A DNA stretch of 64,000 nt from assembly GCA_964573255.1 (NCBI GenBank), contig CAZNJB010000005.1, positions 55,120 to 119,119 on the forward strand, read 5' to 3'. The position numbers and the translations under genes are program-made. The notes beneath the pieces were generated by a model. It was given only the letters and a program-made list of their open reading frames with translations. It was not told the origin of the DNA and made no database searches. Shown piece by piece: positions 27,836-37,213 of the stretch; the stretch's first letter is position 1; each line of letters opens with the position of its first letter. Source of the DNA: CAYNUJ01 sp964573255 (GTDB taxonomy: Bacteria > Bacteroidota > Ignavibacteria > Ignavibacteriales > Melioribacteraceae).

Positions 27836-29485
27836 ATGGCAAAGGAATTTAGGTTACCCGAACTTGGAGAAAATATTGAGAAGGCACAAATATTAAAAGT
27901 GCTTGTTAAACCCGGAGATACGGTAAAAAAGGACGATACATTATTCGAATTGGAAACAGATAAAGCTACTGTCGAAGTCCCTTCCGAGTTCGACGGCGTA
28001 ATTGAAAGTGTGAACGTAAATGACGGCGATGAAATACCGATCGGCACAGTAATATTGACGTACAATGAAGCTGCTGTATCGGAAAAAGAAGCGCCCGCAG
28101 TTGAAGAAAAAACCGTTTCTTCCGAAAATGTTGTGCCGGTTCAAAAAGAAGAAAAAACTCAATCTTCTAATACATCCGAAAGCAAATTATTCGAATTTAA
28201 ATTACCCGAACTCGGTGAAAATATTGAAACGGCACAAATACTGAAAGTGCTTGTTAAGCCGGGCGATAAAATAGAAAAAGATAGTACTTTAGTGGAGTTG
28301 GAAACAGACAAAGCCACTGTAGAAGTTCCTTCCGAAGTTTCGGGAGTAATTAAAGCAGTAAATGTTAAGGATGGCGATACCGCCAAAATTGGTGATGTGA
28401 TTGTTGTAATTGAATTAACATCGGAAGTTGAAGTTAAACAGGAAACTTCTCCGAAAGAAGAGATAAAATCCGAAACTCCGAAAACAACAGTTGAACCGGA
28501 AGCAAAAGTTGAAGCAAAGAGTGAAACTGTTTCCCCATACACGCCTGCAAAAGCACGACAGAGCATGTCTGATAAGATTGCACCGGCATCGCCTACCGTT
28601 AGAAGATTTGCCCGTGAAATAGGAATTGATATTCATTCGGTGCGCGGCAGCGGTCCGGGAGGAAGAATCTCCATAGATGATGTTAAAGCCTTTGCTAAAA
28701 ACTTAAACGAACAAGTAATGAAAGGTGGCGCGGCAGCAACAATTGGTGTAAAAGCTGAGTCGTTACCCGATTTTTCCAAATGGGGAGAAATCGAAATTCA
28801 ACCGATGAATAATATTAGAAAGAAAACAGCTCAGCACTTAAGCTATGCTTGGTCAACTATTCCTCACGTTACTCAATTCGATAAAGCTGATATAACAGAA
28901 TTGGAGAAACTCCGCAAACAGTTCGGTGAAAAGGTTAAAGCTGCGGGAGGAAAACTTACCGTTACATCAATTCTATTGAAAATTACTGCTTCAGCGCTGA
29001 AAGTATTTCCACAATTTAATGCAAGCGTTGACTTACAGAATAGCAGTATTATTTATAAACATTATTATAATATAGGTGTTGCTGTTGATACGGAACGTGG
29101 ATTACTTGTTCCCGTAATAAAAGATGTTGATAAAAAGAACATTCTCGAATTATCTAAAGAATTAACTGAGATATCGGAGAAAGCTAGAAAAGGCAAATTA
29201 AGTCTCGATGAAATGCAGGGAGGTAATTTCTCCATAAGTAATTTGGGCGGAATTGGTGGAACGGCTTTTACGCCGATTGTTAATTCCCCGGAAGTTGCTA
29301 TACTTGGTATTTCTCGCGGCGCTTACGAGCAAGTGTATATTAACGGTAAATTCGAAACGCGATTAATGCTGCCGTTATCTTTATCATACGATCACAGAAT
29401 TATAGATGGTGCCGACGGGGCGAGATTTCTTAGATGGATTGCTCAAGCATTGGAGAATCCGTTCTTGTTGAGTTTAGAAGGATAA
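27836..29485 (+). CDS. aceF: Dihydrolipoamide acetyltransferase (E2) with two lipoyl domains
   Basis: 549 aa. Two lipoyl domains (about 1-78 and 117-195), each with the lipoylated lysine in E-T-D-K-A-T-V-E-V-P-S, joined by Glu/Ser/Pro/Val-rich linkers. Then a peripheral-subunit-binding domain (about 250-290: A-S-P-T-V-R-R-F-A-R-E) and the catalytic core with D-H-R-I-I-D-G-A-D-G near the C-terminus. It transfers acetyl groups to CoA at the centre of the pyruvate dehydrogenase complex. The two lipoyl domains are close copies at DNA level. It starts two bases after the methyltransferase stop. Confidence 0.96.
   Translation: MAKEFRLPELGENIEKAQILKVLVKPGDTVKKDDTLFELETDKATVEVPSEFDGVIESVNVNDGDEIPIGTVILTYNEAAVSEKEAPAVEEKTVSSENVVPVQKEEKTQSSNTSESKLFEFKLPELGENIETAQILKVLVKPGDKIEKDSTLVELETDKATVEVPSEVSGVIKAVNVKDGDTAKIGDVIVVIELTSEVEVKQETSPKEEIKSETPKTTVEPEAKVEAKSETVSPYTPAKARQSMSDKIAPASPTVRRFAREIGIDIHSVRGSGPGGRISIDDVKAFAKNLNEQVMKGGAAATIGVKAESLPDFSKWGEIEIQPMNNIRKKTAQHLSYAWSTIPHVTQFDKADITELEKLRKQFGEKVKAAGGKLTVTSILLKITASALKVFPQFNASVDLQNSSIIYKHYYNIGVAVDTERGLLVPVIKDVDKKNILELSKELTEISEKARKGKLSLDEMQGGNFSISNLGGIGGTAFTPIVNSPEVAILGISRGAYEQVYINGKFETRLMLPLSLSYDHRIIDGADGARFLRWIAQALENPFLLSLEG
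27845..28408 (+). repeat. Direct repeat encoding the two lipoyl domains of E2
   Basis: Segments 27845-28060 and 28193-28408 are aligned without gaps at an offset of 348 bases and share long identical runs, for example AAAGTGCTTGTTAA near the start of each. Many differences are third-position changes. The 132-base stretch between them encodes the linker. Confidence 0.85.
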
Positions 29486-29685
29486 TGTGATTAACTTATT
29501 ACAGTTTTAGGTTATTGTTTGGTAAAATTGTTCTTTGATGTTTTCTTGCTTACGTTAAAGGATATTTGATAACATTGCCACTTTTCTATTTGCTTTAGCA
29601 AAGATGGAGAATAGTGGATAAACTGAGCAGGAGAATAGATTGTTAGCCTAAATGAATAAACAGGTATTTGTCAAACGGAGATAAA

Positions 29686-31095
29686 ATGGAATCTAAAAAA
29701 TTAATTGTTATCGGAGCCGGACCCGGCGGATACGCAGCGGCGTTTCTTGCTGCTGACTTGGGAATGGACGTTACATTGGTCGATAAAGAAAAAAATCCCG
29801 GCGGTGTTTGTCTTTACCGGGGATGTATTCCTTCAAAGGCTTTGCTTCATATATCAAAACTGTTAAACGAAGCTAGAGAAGCTAAAAAATGGGGAATTAA
29901 ATTCGGTGAACCGGAAATTGATATTAAAAGAGTTAAAGCTTATAAAAATAAAGTTGTTGCTAAATTAACCGGCGGAACCGGAATGTTGGTTCGTCAAAGA
30001 AAAATTAATTATTTACAAGGTACCGCTTCTTTCTTGAGTTCCAATTCGGTTAAAGTTGAGAAAGTTGACGGTGAAACTGAAACCCTTCAGTTCGATAAAG
30101 CAATCATTGCCGTTGGTTCTTTGCCAGCAACAATTCCCGGCGTGGAGACTTCAGAAAGAATAATCGATTCAACAGGTGCATTGGAGCTAAATGATATTCC
30201 GGAGAAAATGCTGGTTATAGGTGGCGGTTATATCGGATTGGAAATGGGTTCCGTTTATGCCTCACTCGGAAGTAAGGTTACAGTGGTTGAAATGTTGCCT
30301 CATCTATTGGCAGGAGCCGATAGAGATCTGGTTCAAGTTTTATCCCGCAGTATAATTCCTCGCTTTGAGAATGTTTATTTGAGTACAAAAGTTGCCGAAA
30401 TAAAAGATACCGGCAAAAAAGTAAAAGTAAAATTTGATGGGGAAAATATTAAGGAACCCGAGCAGGAATTTGATAAGGTGCTTGTTTCTATCGGAAGAAA
30501 ACCGGTTACGGAAGGATTGGGTTTAGAAAACACAAATGTAAAGACAAACGAACGCGGTTTTATTTTAGTTGATGAAAAACGGCAGACAGACGATCCGAAC
30601 ATTTTCGCAATTGGTGATATTGTAGGTGGCGCAATGCTGGCTCACAAAGCTTCTGCAGAAGGTAAAGTTGCAGTTGAAGCAATTGCCGGAGAAAAAGTTG
30701 CATTTGAACCCGCAGCAATTCCGGGTGTTGTTTTTACTGACCCTGAATTAGCTTGGGCGGGCTTGACGGAAGCCGAAGCCGAAGAGAAGGGAATAGACGT
30801 TGAGGTGATGAAATTCCCTTGGGGCGCAAGCGGACGCGCTGTAACACTCGATAGGAATGACGGTTTAACTAAAATTATTGCAGATAAAGAAACCGGAAGA
30901 ATTCTTGGTGTGGGTATTGTTGGACCGGGAGCCGGCGAAATGATTGCCGAAGGAACTCTTGCTATTGAAATGGCTGCGTTAGCAAGGGATGTTGCTCTTA
31001 CTATTCACGCTCATCCAACTTTATCGGAAACTTTTATGGAAGCTTCCGAAATGTTCTTCGGACAAGCAACACATATGTATAAACCTAATAAGTAA
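29686..31095 (+). CDS. lpdA: Dihydrolipoyl dehydrogenase (E3)
   Basis: FAD enzyme that reoxidises dihydrolipoamide with NAD. 469 aa, standard length. FAD-binding G-A-G-P-G-G-Y-A-A-A, the redox disulfide C-L-Y-R-G-C (C-x4-C), NAD-binding G-G-G-Y-I-G-L-E-M-G, and the C-terminal H-A-H-P-T-L-S-E with the catalytic His-Glu. An in-frame TTG at 29668 is rejected in favour of ATG 29686, which has CGGAG nine bases before it. It lies 200 bases after aceF, possibly with its own promoter, and could also serve other 2-oxoacid or glycine cleavage complexes. Confidence 0.96.
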   Translation: MESKKLIVIGAGPGGYAAAFLAADLGMDVTLVDKEKNPGGVCLYRGCIPSKALLHISKLLNEAREAKKWGIKFGEPEIDIKRVKAYKNKVVAKLTGGTGMLVRQRKINYLQGTASFLSSNSVKVEKVDGETETLQFDKAIIAVGSLPATIPGVETSERIIDSTGALELNDIPEKMLVIGGGYIGLEMGSVYASLGSKVTVVEMLPHLLAGADRDLVQVLSRSIIPRFENVYLSTKVAEIKDTGKKVKVKFDGENIKEPEQEFDKVLVSIGRKPVTEGLGLENTNVKTNERGFILVDEKRQTDDPNIFAIGDIVGGAMLAHKASAEGKVAVEAIAGEKVAFEPAAIPGVVFTDPELAWAGLTEAEAEEKGIDVEVMKFPWGASGRAVTLDRNDGLTKIIADKETGRILGVGIVGPGAGEMIAEGTLAIEMAALARDVALTIHAHPTLSETFMEASEMFFGQATHMYKPNK

Positions 31096-31098
31096 TTT

Positions 31099-32475
31099 TT
31101 AACTCCCCGGTTTATCATTTGCCGGGGAGTTCTTTGATTTTAGCATTCCTTTTAAAACCTCCAAAAGAGAATTCATCTTATCCCATTCCACGATTATCTT
31201 TTCTTTTTTAACCCTCATAATGTCGTAAATAATAAGTAAAAAGAAAGGAACATATTCTATTAAGTAAACCCAAGTGAATTCTGTCCATTCCTTTTGCAGC
31301 GGAGTTACGTTGGAAAAATTGATTAAAAACAATAATGCTAATACTGAGTTAAATCTTATGAAAGGAATTAATACTGCAATCCAACCCAAATACCAGGGAT
31401 ATAATGTGGGAGTAAAGATTATATATGCTATCCAAACGTAAAATATGCCTCTGATTGTACTTTCTGAAAAGAGGGAAAATGTAATTACTGCAAATGCAAG
31501 GAGAATAAAAGACAATGCGTGTGCGGTATAACCGTTGTGAAAAATAAGTCGTAATAATGAGTAAACGCTACCGTTAAAACTCCACGACGAAGCATAAGCA
31601 GTTAAAGAAGAAAAAAGTTTTTCCCCTGCGGGTAAATAGGGAAGCATTGTAATTAAGAGGACAGATAGAACTATAATGGCGTAAATAAATCCTCTTTTTA
31701 TTCCGGTTCTTATTAAGATAATGGGTAAGGCAATTAAAGCGTACAGTTTAACCGAAACAGCCAATGCAAAAAAGAGTGCGCTTAATATATTTTTTTCTTT
31801 ATACAACAAATACAATGAGACAACGAAAAACATTATTCCAACTACATCAATATGGGAATTTATGAAATACTCCATAATTGGCAGGGGGAGCCAAGCGTAT
31901 AAAATTAAATTGTATTCTGGAAGCTTGAATTTGCGAAGCAAAGATAGAAGTATAATCAGAGTTATAATTTCCGAGATTAAATAAATAAGTTTTAATCCTA
32001 CTTCGCTTTCACCCGAAATTAAATAAGCGAGAGCAAATACAGTTTGAGCGGCGCCCGGATAAATAGTTGTCATATTGGGATATGTAACAAGTTTGGGATA
32101 ATTCTCCGTACGGAGATAATTCAGCTTTTCGCTATCCGGTGAATATAGAAACGGATTCTCTCCATTAACTACTACTTTTCCCTCCCAGATATAACGATAA
32201 ACATCATCTGATGTAGAAATGTTACTCGGAATAAGAATCGCTCTGAAGATAATTCCGAATATGATAATTAAATAAACATTTCGTATTGTGATTGAATTCT
32301 GTTTTTTAATGGTAAAATAGGTGATAAGCATTAAGAAAAACGCAGATGCGTATATTATCATATATAATTTTATCGAACGTCCGTCCTGCAATATGGGAAA
32401 TAGGAAATAGACGATTCCTGTTAAAACACCTAATAAAATAATGACGGGATATTTATTTTCGGGTTTGTTCTTCAT
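31099..32475 (-). CDS. Membrane glycosyltransferase (GT-C fold, GT87/DUF2029-like)
   Basis: 458 aa with about ten to twelve membrane spans. After the first helices, a loop carries S-T-S-D-D-V-Y-R-Y-I-W-E-G (about residues 88-100). That acidic pair is the usual catalytic site of polyprenyl-phosphate-mannose-dependent GT-C enzymes, and a second conserved loop has P-F-L-Y-S-P. The sugar donor and acceptor are not deducible; related proteins are annotated as mannosyltransferases. The C-terminal ten residues are encoded by the lpdA terminator hairpin. It appears monocistronic and lies between lpdA (convergent) and the M16 peptidase pair (same strand, upstream). Confidence 0.78.
   Translation of the reverse strand: MKNKPENKYPVIILLGVLTGIVYFLFPILQDGRSIKLYMIIYASAFFLMLITYFTIKKQNSITIRNVYLIIIFGIIFRAILIPSNISTSDDVYRYIWEGKVVVNGENPFLYSPDSEKLNYLRTENYPKLVTYPNMTTIYPGAAQTVFALAYLISGESEVGLKLIYLISEIITLIILLSLLRKFKLPEYNLILYAWLPLPIMEYFINSHIDVVGIMFFVVSLYLLYKEKNILSALFFALAVSVKLYALIALPIILIRTGIKRGFIYAIIVLSVLLITMLPYLPAGEKLFSSLTAYASSWSFNGSVYSLLRLIFHNGYTAHALSFILLAFAVITFSLFSESTIRGIFYVWIAYIIFTPTLYPWYLGWIAVLIPFIRFNSVLALLFLINFSNVTPLQKEWTEFTWVYLIEYVPFFLLIIYDIMRVKKEKIIVEWDKMNSLLEVLKGMLKSKNSPANDKPGS
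31101..31140 (+). terminator. lpdA terminator overlapping the end of the convergent gene
   Basis: A 10-bp perfect stem (31101-31110 with 31122-31131), GC-rich, then TCTTTGATTT. It lies inside the last codons of the convergent glycosyltransferase gene. Confidence 0.8.
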
Positions 32476-32550
32476 AATCTATATTTAAAAATAATCAATT
32501 CGGTTCGAATTCAACAAACAGCTCAACTAATATATTTCTTAACGAATTTA

Positions 32551-32581
32551 AAAAAGAAAAGCCCGTAATAAAACGGGCTTT
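32551..32581 (-). terminator. Terminator of the M16 peptidase operon
   Basis: AAAGCCCGT (32558-32566) pairs with ACGGGCTTT (32573-32581) around AATAAA. On the minus strand a T-rich run (TTTTCTTTTT) follows. It sits 26 bases past the second M16 stop codon. Confidence 0.9.
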
Positions 32582-32607
32582 AATAAATTTTATTAGTTTA
32601 AGATGTT

Positions 32608-34683
32608 TTATTCAACCTTAAAAAGATCGTCGTTTACATCCTTGTTTAATTCTATTTTATCCGCTTTAAGGATAATTGTTTGTGGTCCCATCTGTTGAGA
32701 GAGTTTAAACGGATATTTAACGCCTTCCACATCTTTATAATCGAGGAAGTCGATTGTTTGATTAAATGAACCTTGCGGTGTTGTAATTGGAGTAATTTGG
32801 CGAACCAAAAGACCTGAATCAACATCATAATATTGAATCCATTTACTGTTCCACGGAGTATTTAGAACTACCTTGTAAGCATCACTTCCGTTTATTTTTT
32901 CCACTCCGGTTAATTCGGTTTTTATGCCAAGTTCATCGTAGTTTAACATTGCATGAATGTTGGCTTGAATTTTCATTGCCTCGAGTTGTTCTCCTTCCAA
33001 AGGTTTTTTCTGTCCCATTACTTCTGAATAACCTTTTTCTCCGTCAAATACGGTTTTTTGTTGGAACACGCCTGCATCAACCATTTGGAAATATTTATTC
33101 GGGGCTTTCTGGGTAATGGTAACAGAGATATCCATACCTTGAACATTGCCTTTATAAACGGAAGTTCTTGTGTTGATTGCCTGCAGTTTTTCTTTACCGC
33201 CGATTGCTTCTACGTATCTATCAAGTACCGATTGAGCCGTAACTCCTTCCGGAATTTTTTTAGCACTCGGGTCGAATTTATTCCCATCAACATCGTAAAA
33301 ATCAATTTTACCGCTTAAACTGAATTTTTTCAAACCTTCGGCAACTTCCTCTCCGTTGCCCACAACAAGAATGTATGCTTTGTTTGGTTTGATGTATTTT
33401 TTCGCGGCTTTCTGAATATCGTCTACAGTAACTGCATCAACATTTTTAAGATAGTTTTTATAGAAATCTTTGGGAAGATTATAACGTTCAATGTTCAATG
33501 CAAAATTTGCGATTGTTTGTGGATGCTCTAACGATCTTGAGAAAGAACCCATCATATATTTTTTTACTTGGTTAAGTTCTTCTTCCGAAACTTTTTCTTT
33601 ACGAAGCTTTTTCATTTCATTCAATATTTCAGTAATCGAGCTATCGGTAACTTCATTGCGTGCTTCTAGCGATGCATCAAATTGACCGATGAGTTCGTCG
33701 GAAGATAAAACTGATCTTGCACCGTATGTAAATCCGTGTTTTTCTCTTAAGTTTTGATTTAATCTGGAAGAAAAGCTTCCTCCCAACAAATTATTCATAA
33801 CTGTTGCGGGAATTACATCGGGAGAATTTTTTTCGAGTTTAACCGGATAACCGACATGAATCACCGATTGTACTGCGTTTGGTCTATCTACTAAAGCTAC
33901 CTTTGTAATGAGAGGTGCTTTTGGTGTTTTATATTTGAAAGAAGGAATCTCTCCCTTTTCCCAATTACCGAAATAATTTTCGACTACTTCTTTGGCTTTA
34001 TCGAGGGTGATATCGCCTACGATAGCAAGATATGCAGCATTTGGTTTGAAATAAGTGTCGTAATATTTTTTGCACATTTCAAGAGTAACGGATTCAACAG
34101 TTTTTTCCGTAACCATTTCACCGTACGGGTGATCGGTACCGAAGAAGAGAGCGCTTTTCATTTTTCTTGCAATCGCATTTGGATCATCCTTTTCGGAGGC
34201 AAGACCGGAAATACGTTGTTTCTTTATTTTATCTAACTCTTCTTGCTTAAAAGCTGGATGAAGGACAACATCCGACATTAAGTCGAGCAGTTTATCCATA
34301 TGTTTTACCAAAGACGATGCGGTAACTCCGGTACTTGTTGTATAAAGATTAGCGCCAATAAAATCAACTTCTTCGTCAATTTGATCCTTGGTTCTATTCT
34401 TGGTGCCGGTTCTTAAAAGCGATCCGGCAATTTCTACATAACCGGCGTTCTCGCCTTCTAAAATTGGATCCCTGTCAATCAGCAATCTGAAGGTTACCCG
34501 CGGCAATTTATGGTTCTCAACAACGAAAACCTTTAATCCGTTATCAAGTTGGAAAGATTCTATATCACCGATTTTAATTTCGGGTGCCGGTCCGGGTTCA
34601 GGCATTTTGCTGCGGTCAACTTGAGCAAGGCTAACCGATGCAAAGATGAATAATAAAAAAATTGATAAAATTTTGTTTTTCAT
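32608..34683 (-). CDS. M16-family protein, probable non-catalytic partner, with C-terminal LolA-like domain
   Basis: 691 aa. Signal peptide (about 1-20, ending S-L-A-Q). Two M16 half-domains (to about residue 450) follow. Where active enzymes have H-x2-E-H this protein has G-Y-V-E-I-A-G, so it should not bind zinc and is probably the substrate-holding subunit. The last ~220 residues are an added beta-rich domain (starts V-L-D-R-Y-V-E-A-I-G-G) that resembles the LolA/LppX-like outer-membrane lipoprotein-handling fold. ATG 34683 has GGAG upstream; TTG 34710 is less likely. The active partner is 33 bases upstream in the same operon. Confidence 0.88.
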   Translation of the reverse strand: MKNKILSIFLLFIFASVSLAQVDRSKMPEPGPAPEIKIGDIESFQLDNGLKVFVVENHKLPRVTFRLLIDRDPILEGENAGYVEIAGSLLRTGTKNRTKDQIDEEVDFIGANLYTTSTGVTASSLVKHMDKLLDLMSDVVLHPAFKQEELDKIKKQRISGLASEKDDPNAIARKMKSALFFGTDHPYGEMVTEKTVESVTLEMCKKYYDTYFKPNAAYLAIVGDITLDKAKEVVENYFGNWEKGEIPSFKYKTPKAPLITKVALVDRPNAVQSVIHVGYPVKLEKNSPDVIPATVMNNLLGGSFSSRLNQNLREKHGFTYGARSVLSSDELIGQFDASLEARNEVTDSSITEILNEMKKLRKEKVSEEELNQVKKYMMGSFSRSLEHPQTIANFALNIERYNLPKDFYKNYLKNVDAVTVDDIQKAAKKYIKPNKAYILVVGNGEEVAEGLKKFSLSGKIDFYDVDGNKFDPSAKKIPEGVTAQSVLDRYVEAIGGKEKLQAINTRTSVYKGNVQGMDISVTITQKAPNKYFQMVDAGVFQQKTVFDGEKGYSEVMGQKKPLEGEQLEAMKIQANIHAMLNYDELGIKTELTGVEKINGSDAYKVVLNTPWNSKWIQYYDVDSGLLVRQITPITTPQGSFNQTIDFLDYKDVEGVKYPFKLSQQMGPQTIILKADKIELNKDVNDDLFKVE

Positions 34684-34716
34684 TTTTATACTCCAGTAAT
34701 TAAACTTCAAAATTGA

Positions 34717-36048
34717 TTAACTCTTCTTTTCAGATTTAGGTAAATAATAAAGAACAACGCGATTTTCTTTTGTGAGATATTTTTGAGCAACGCGTTGAAT
34801 ATCTTCTCGAGTAACTTTCATAAATTTCTCTATTTCCGTATTGATGAGGTTTGTATTACCGAAATAGACATAATAGTCTGCAAGACTTTCGGCAATACCC
34901 ATCATAGTAGAATTACCGCTAACAAAGTCGTTTTCAATTTGGTTGCGTAGTTTCTGAAATTCATCTTCGCTAATCAATTCGTTTTTCACTCTTTCAAGTT
35001 CGGCATCCATAGCTTTTTCAACATCTTCCGGTTTAACGCCAATATTTGAAATTGCGTAGGAAAGGAAAAGACCGGGATCTTCCATTGCCAAAGGAAATGA
35101 TCCGGCTTGAAGCGCTAATTGCTGTTTGTCTACAAGTGATTTATAAATTCGTGAGCTTTGTCCGCTCGAAAGCAGAGTGGTTAACATATTTAATGCATAA
35201 TAATCTTCTGTTCCTTGAGCGGGAATATGATAGGCTTCAAGAACCAAAGGAAGTCTGATATTATCCCAAACGGTGTCGCGAACTTCGGCAGTCTGCGGCG
35301 GTTCTACAACATTTGGTCTTTCAATTTTTCGTGTTCCTCTTGGAATTGTTCCAAAATATTTTTCAATCCACTCTTTCGCTTGGTCAATGTCTATATCGCC
35401 GGCAATTGAGAGTGTTGCGTTGTTCGGAACATAGTAAGTCTTATAGAATTCCATAAATTCGTCGATTGTTGCTTTATCAATATATTGTGCAGAGCCGATT
35501 GGAGTCCAGCGATACGGATGAACTTTATATGCGTGTGAAAAGGTCTGTTCTAAAACAGAGCCGTAAGGCTGATTGTCCAAGCGTTGTTTCCTTTCTTCTT
35601 TCACAACTTTACGTTGTGTTTCTACTCCAACGCTATCAATTTTAAGATGCAGCATTCTTTCAGATTCGAGCCACAATCCCAACTCCAATTGATTTGAAGG
35701 AAGTATTTCAAAATAGAATGTTCTGTCGAAAGTTGTATTGGCGTTCAAAGTGCCGCCGGCTTTTTGAACTATCTTATCGTATTCACCCCTTTCGATATAC
35801 TTAGAACCTTCAAACATTAAATGCTCGAAGAAATGAGCGAAGCCTGTTCTGTCCGGTTTTTCATTTTTAGAACCAACATGGTAAAGAACCGAAACGGCTA
35901 CTATTGGTGTGCTATGATCTTCATGCAATATAACATGCAGACCATTATCCAGATCATATTCATCAAATTCAATTTTGCGCGCTTCCTGTGCAAAAAGCAA
36001 TACGGCGCTTAAAAAAAATATGATTGTCAAGAAGGATCTTTTCATCAT
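34717..36048 (-). CDS. M16-family zinc peptidase, catalytic subunit
   Basis: 443 aa. Signal peptide (about 1-20, ending L-F-A-Q). The inverted zinc motif H-F-F-E-H (His72, Glu75, His76) and the downstream R-K-V-V-K-E-E-R-K-Q-R glutamate that completes the site are present. It is half the size of pitrilysin and typically pairs with an inactive homologue, here the next gene. Expected to be periplasmic and to degrade peptides. Two adjacent ATGs at 36048 and 36045; the choice does not affect the signal peptide. Confidence 0.94.
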   Translation of the reverse strand: MMKRSFLTIIFFLSAVLLFAQEARKIEFDEYDLDNGLHVILHEDHSTPIVAVSVLYHVGSKNEKPDRTGFAHFFEHLMFEGSKYIERGEYDKIVQKAGGTLNANTTFDRTFYFEILPSNQLELGLWLESERMLHLKIDSVGVETQRKVVKEERKQRLDNQPYGSVLEQTFSHAYKVHPYRWTPIGSAQYIDKATIDEFMEFYKTYYVPNNATLSIAGDIDIDQAKEWIEKYFGTIPRGTRKIERPNVVEPPQTAEVRDTVWDNIRLPLVLEAYHIPAQGTEDYYALNMLTTLLSSGQSSRIYKSLVDKQQLALQAGSFPLAMEDPGLFLSYAISNIGVKPEDVEKAMDAELERVKNELISEDEFQKLRNQIENDFVSGNSTMMGIAESLADYYVYFGNTNLINTEIEKFMKVTREDIQRVAQKYLTKENRVVLYYLPKSEKKS

Positions 36049-36272
36049 TAACCATCCCTTTTATTATTGATAAATAATTGTTTTGCAGAAAAAACTAAAA
36101 TAAATAAAATCCAAAAATATAAGACGAATGAAAACTATAATTGTTTATATAATTCAGATAATACTCCTCATTAACCTTCATAAAAGTTGAAATTAGTTTT
36201 GTATCTTTTCTCTCTTTTAAATATTGCCCAGTATATTTATTTTAGTTAAATATATTTTGCCTTGCAAATCGT

Positions 36273-37208
36273 TTATACACTAATTTTTTCTCTCAGTCTT
36301 TCAACTTTTTTCATCATTCCTTTATTGCCTTGTAATCCACCGGTATGAATGGCAATAATTTTTGATCCGTTCGGAATGTAACCTGTATTAATGAGTCTTT
36401 CTAAAGCAAATAACATTTTGGAAGTGTAAATATTATCGAGTTCAATATCATTTTCATCTTCAAAGCGCATTTTAAAATCAATTAATTCATGTGTTATTTT
36501 TGCAAATCCGCCAAAATGAAAATCTGTAATCAATTCCCAGTTATTATAAACACGTTCCGAATATTCGTATAAAAACTTGGCAATAATATCGTTTAAATAT
36601 TCACCGCCTTTTAATGCCGGGACGCCGATATATTTTTGGTTTCCTTTCAGCGCAGTTATTATACCTGCTGCAGTGCCACCGGAGCCGACTGCAGAAATCA
36701 CATAATCGAAGTCGACATCAATTTCATTTATCATTTCGGCAACGCCTTTAAGTGCGAGAAGATTGCTTCCGCCTTCGGGCACTATGTAAACATCACCCAA
36801 TTGTTCGGCTAATTGTCTCTGAAATTCTTGTTCATTCCGCCTTCTGTAAATATTTCGCGGCAGATAGTTGAGAACCATTCCTTGATCGGATGCGAATTGT
36901 AAAGTGGGATTCAATGGTAAATGTTCTTCTCCTCTAATAATTCCGATGGTTTCGAAACCAAATAATTTTCCAGCGGATGCGGTTGCGTAAATATGATTAG
37001 AATAAGCTCCGCCAAAAGTTAATAATTTATTGTATCCTCTGTCCTTTGCATCGATTAAATTATATTTCAACTTGCGCCATTTATTACCAGAAAGCGCAGG
37101 GTGAACGGCATCTTCACGTTTAATATAAATCTCAACATCGTTCTTAACGTTGAGATGTATTCTTTGTAAAATTGCTTTTTTACTATCTATTACGTCGTCA
37201 AATATCAA
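36273..37208 (-). CDS. PLP-dependent ACC deaminase / D-cysteine desulfhydrase family enzyme
   Basis: 311 aa, type II PLP fold. The PLP lysine lies in S-G-N-K-W-R-K-L-K-Y (about residues 40-49), followed by the family block T-F-G-G-A-Y-S-N-H-I-Y-A-T-A. P-E-G-G-S-N-L-L-A-L-K-G and the glycine-rich phosphate loop G-S-G-G-T-A-A-G are present. Family members open 1-aminocyclopropane-1-carboxylate or remove H2S from D-cysteine; I cannot tell which applies. It is 5 bases downstream of the amidohydrolase lipoprotein, so it is coexpressed with it. Confidence 0.88.
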   Translation of the reverse strand: MIFDDVIDSKKAILQRIHLNVKNDVEIYIKREDAVHPALSGNKWRKLKYNLIDAKDRGYNKLLTFGGAYSNHIYATASAGKLFGFETIGIIRGEEHLPLNPTLQFASDQGMVLNYLPRNIYRRRNEQEFQRQLAEQLGDVYIVPEGGSNLLALKGVAEMINEIDVDFDYVISAVGSGGTAAGIITALKGNQKYIGVPALKGGEYLNDIIAKFLYEYSERVYNNWELITDFHFGGFAKITHELIDFKMRFEDENDIELDNIYTSKMLFALERLINTGYIPNGSKIIAIHTGGLQGNKGMMKKVERLREKISV

Positions 37209-37213
37209 GAATT

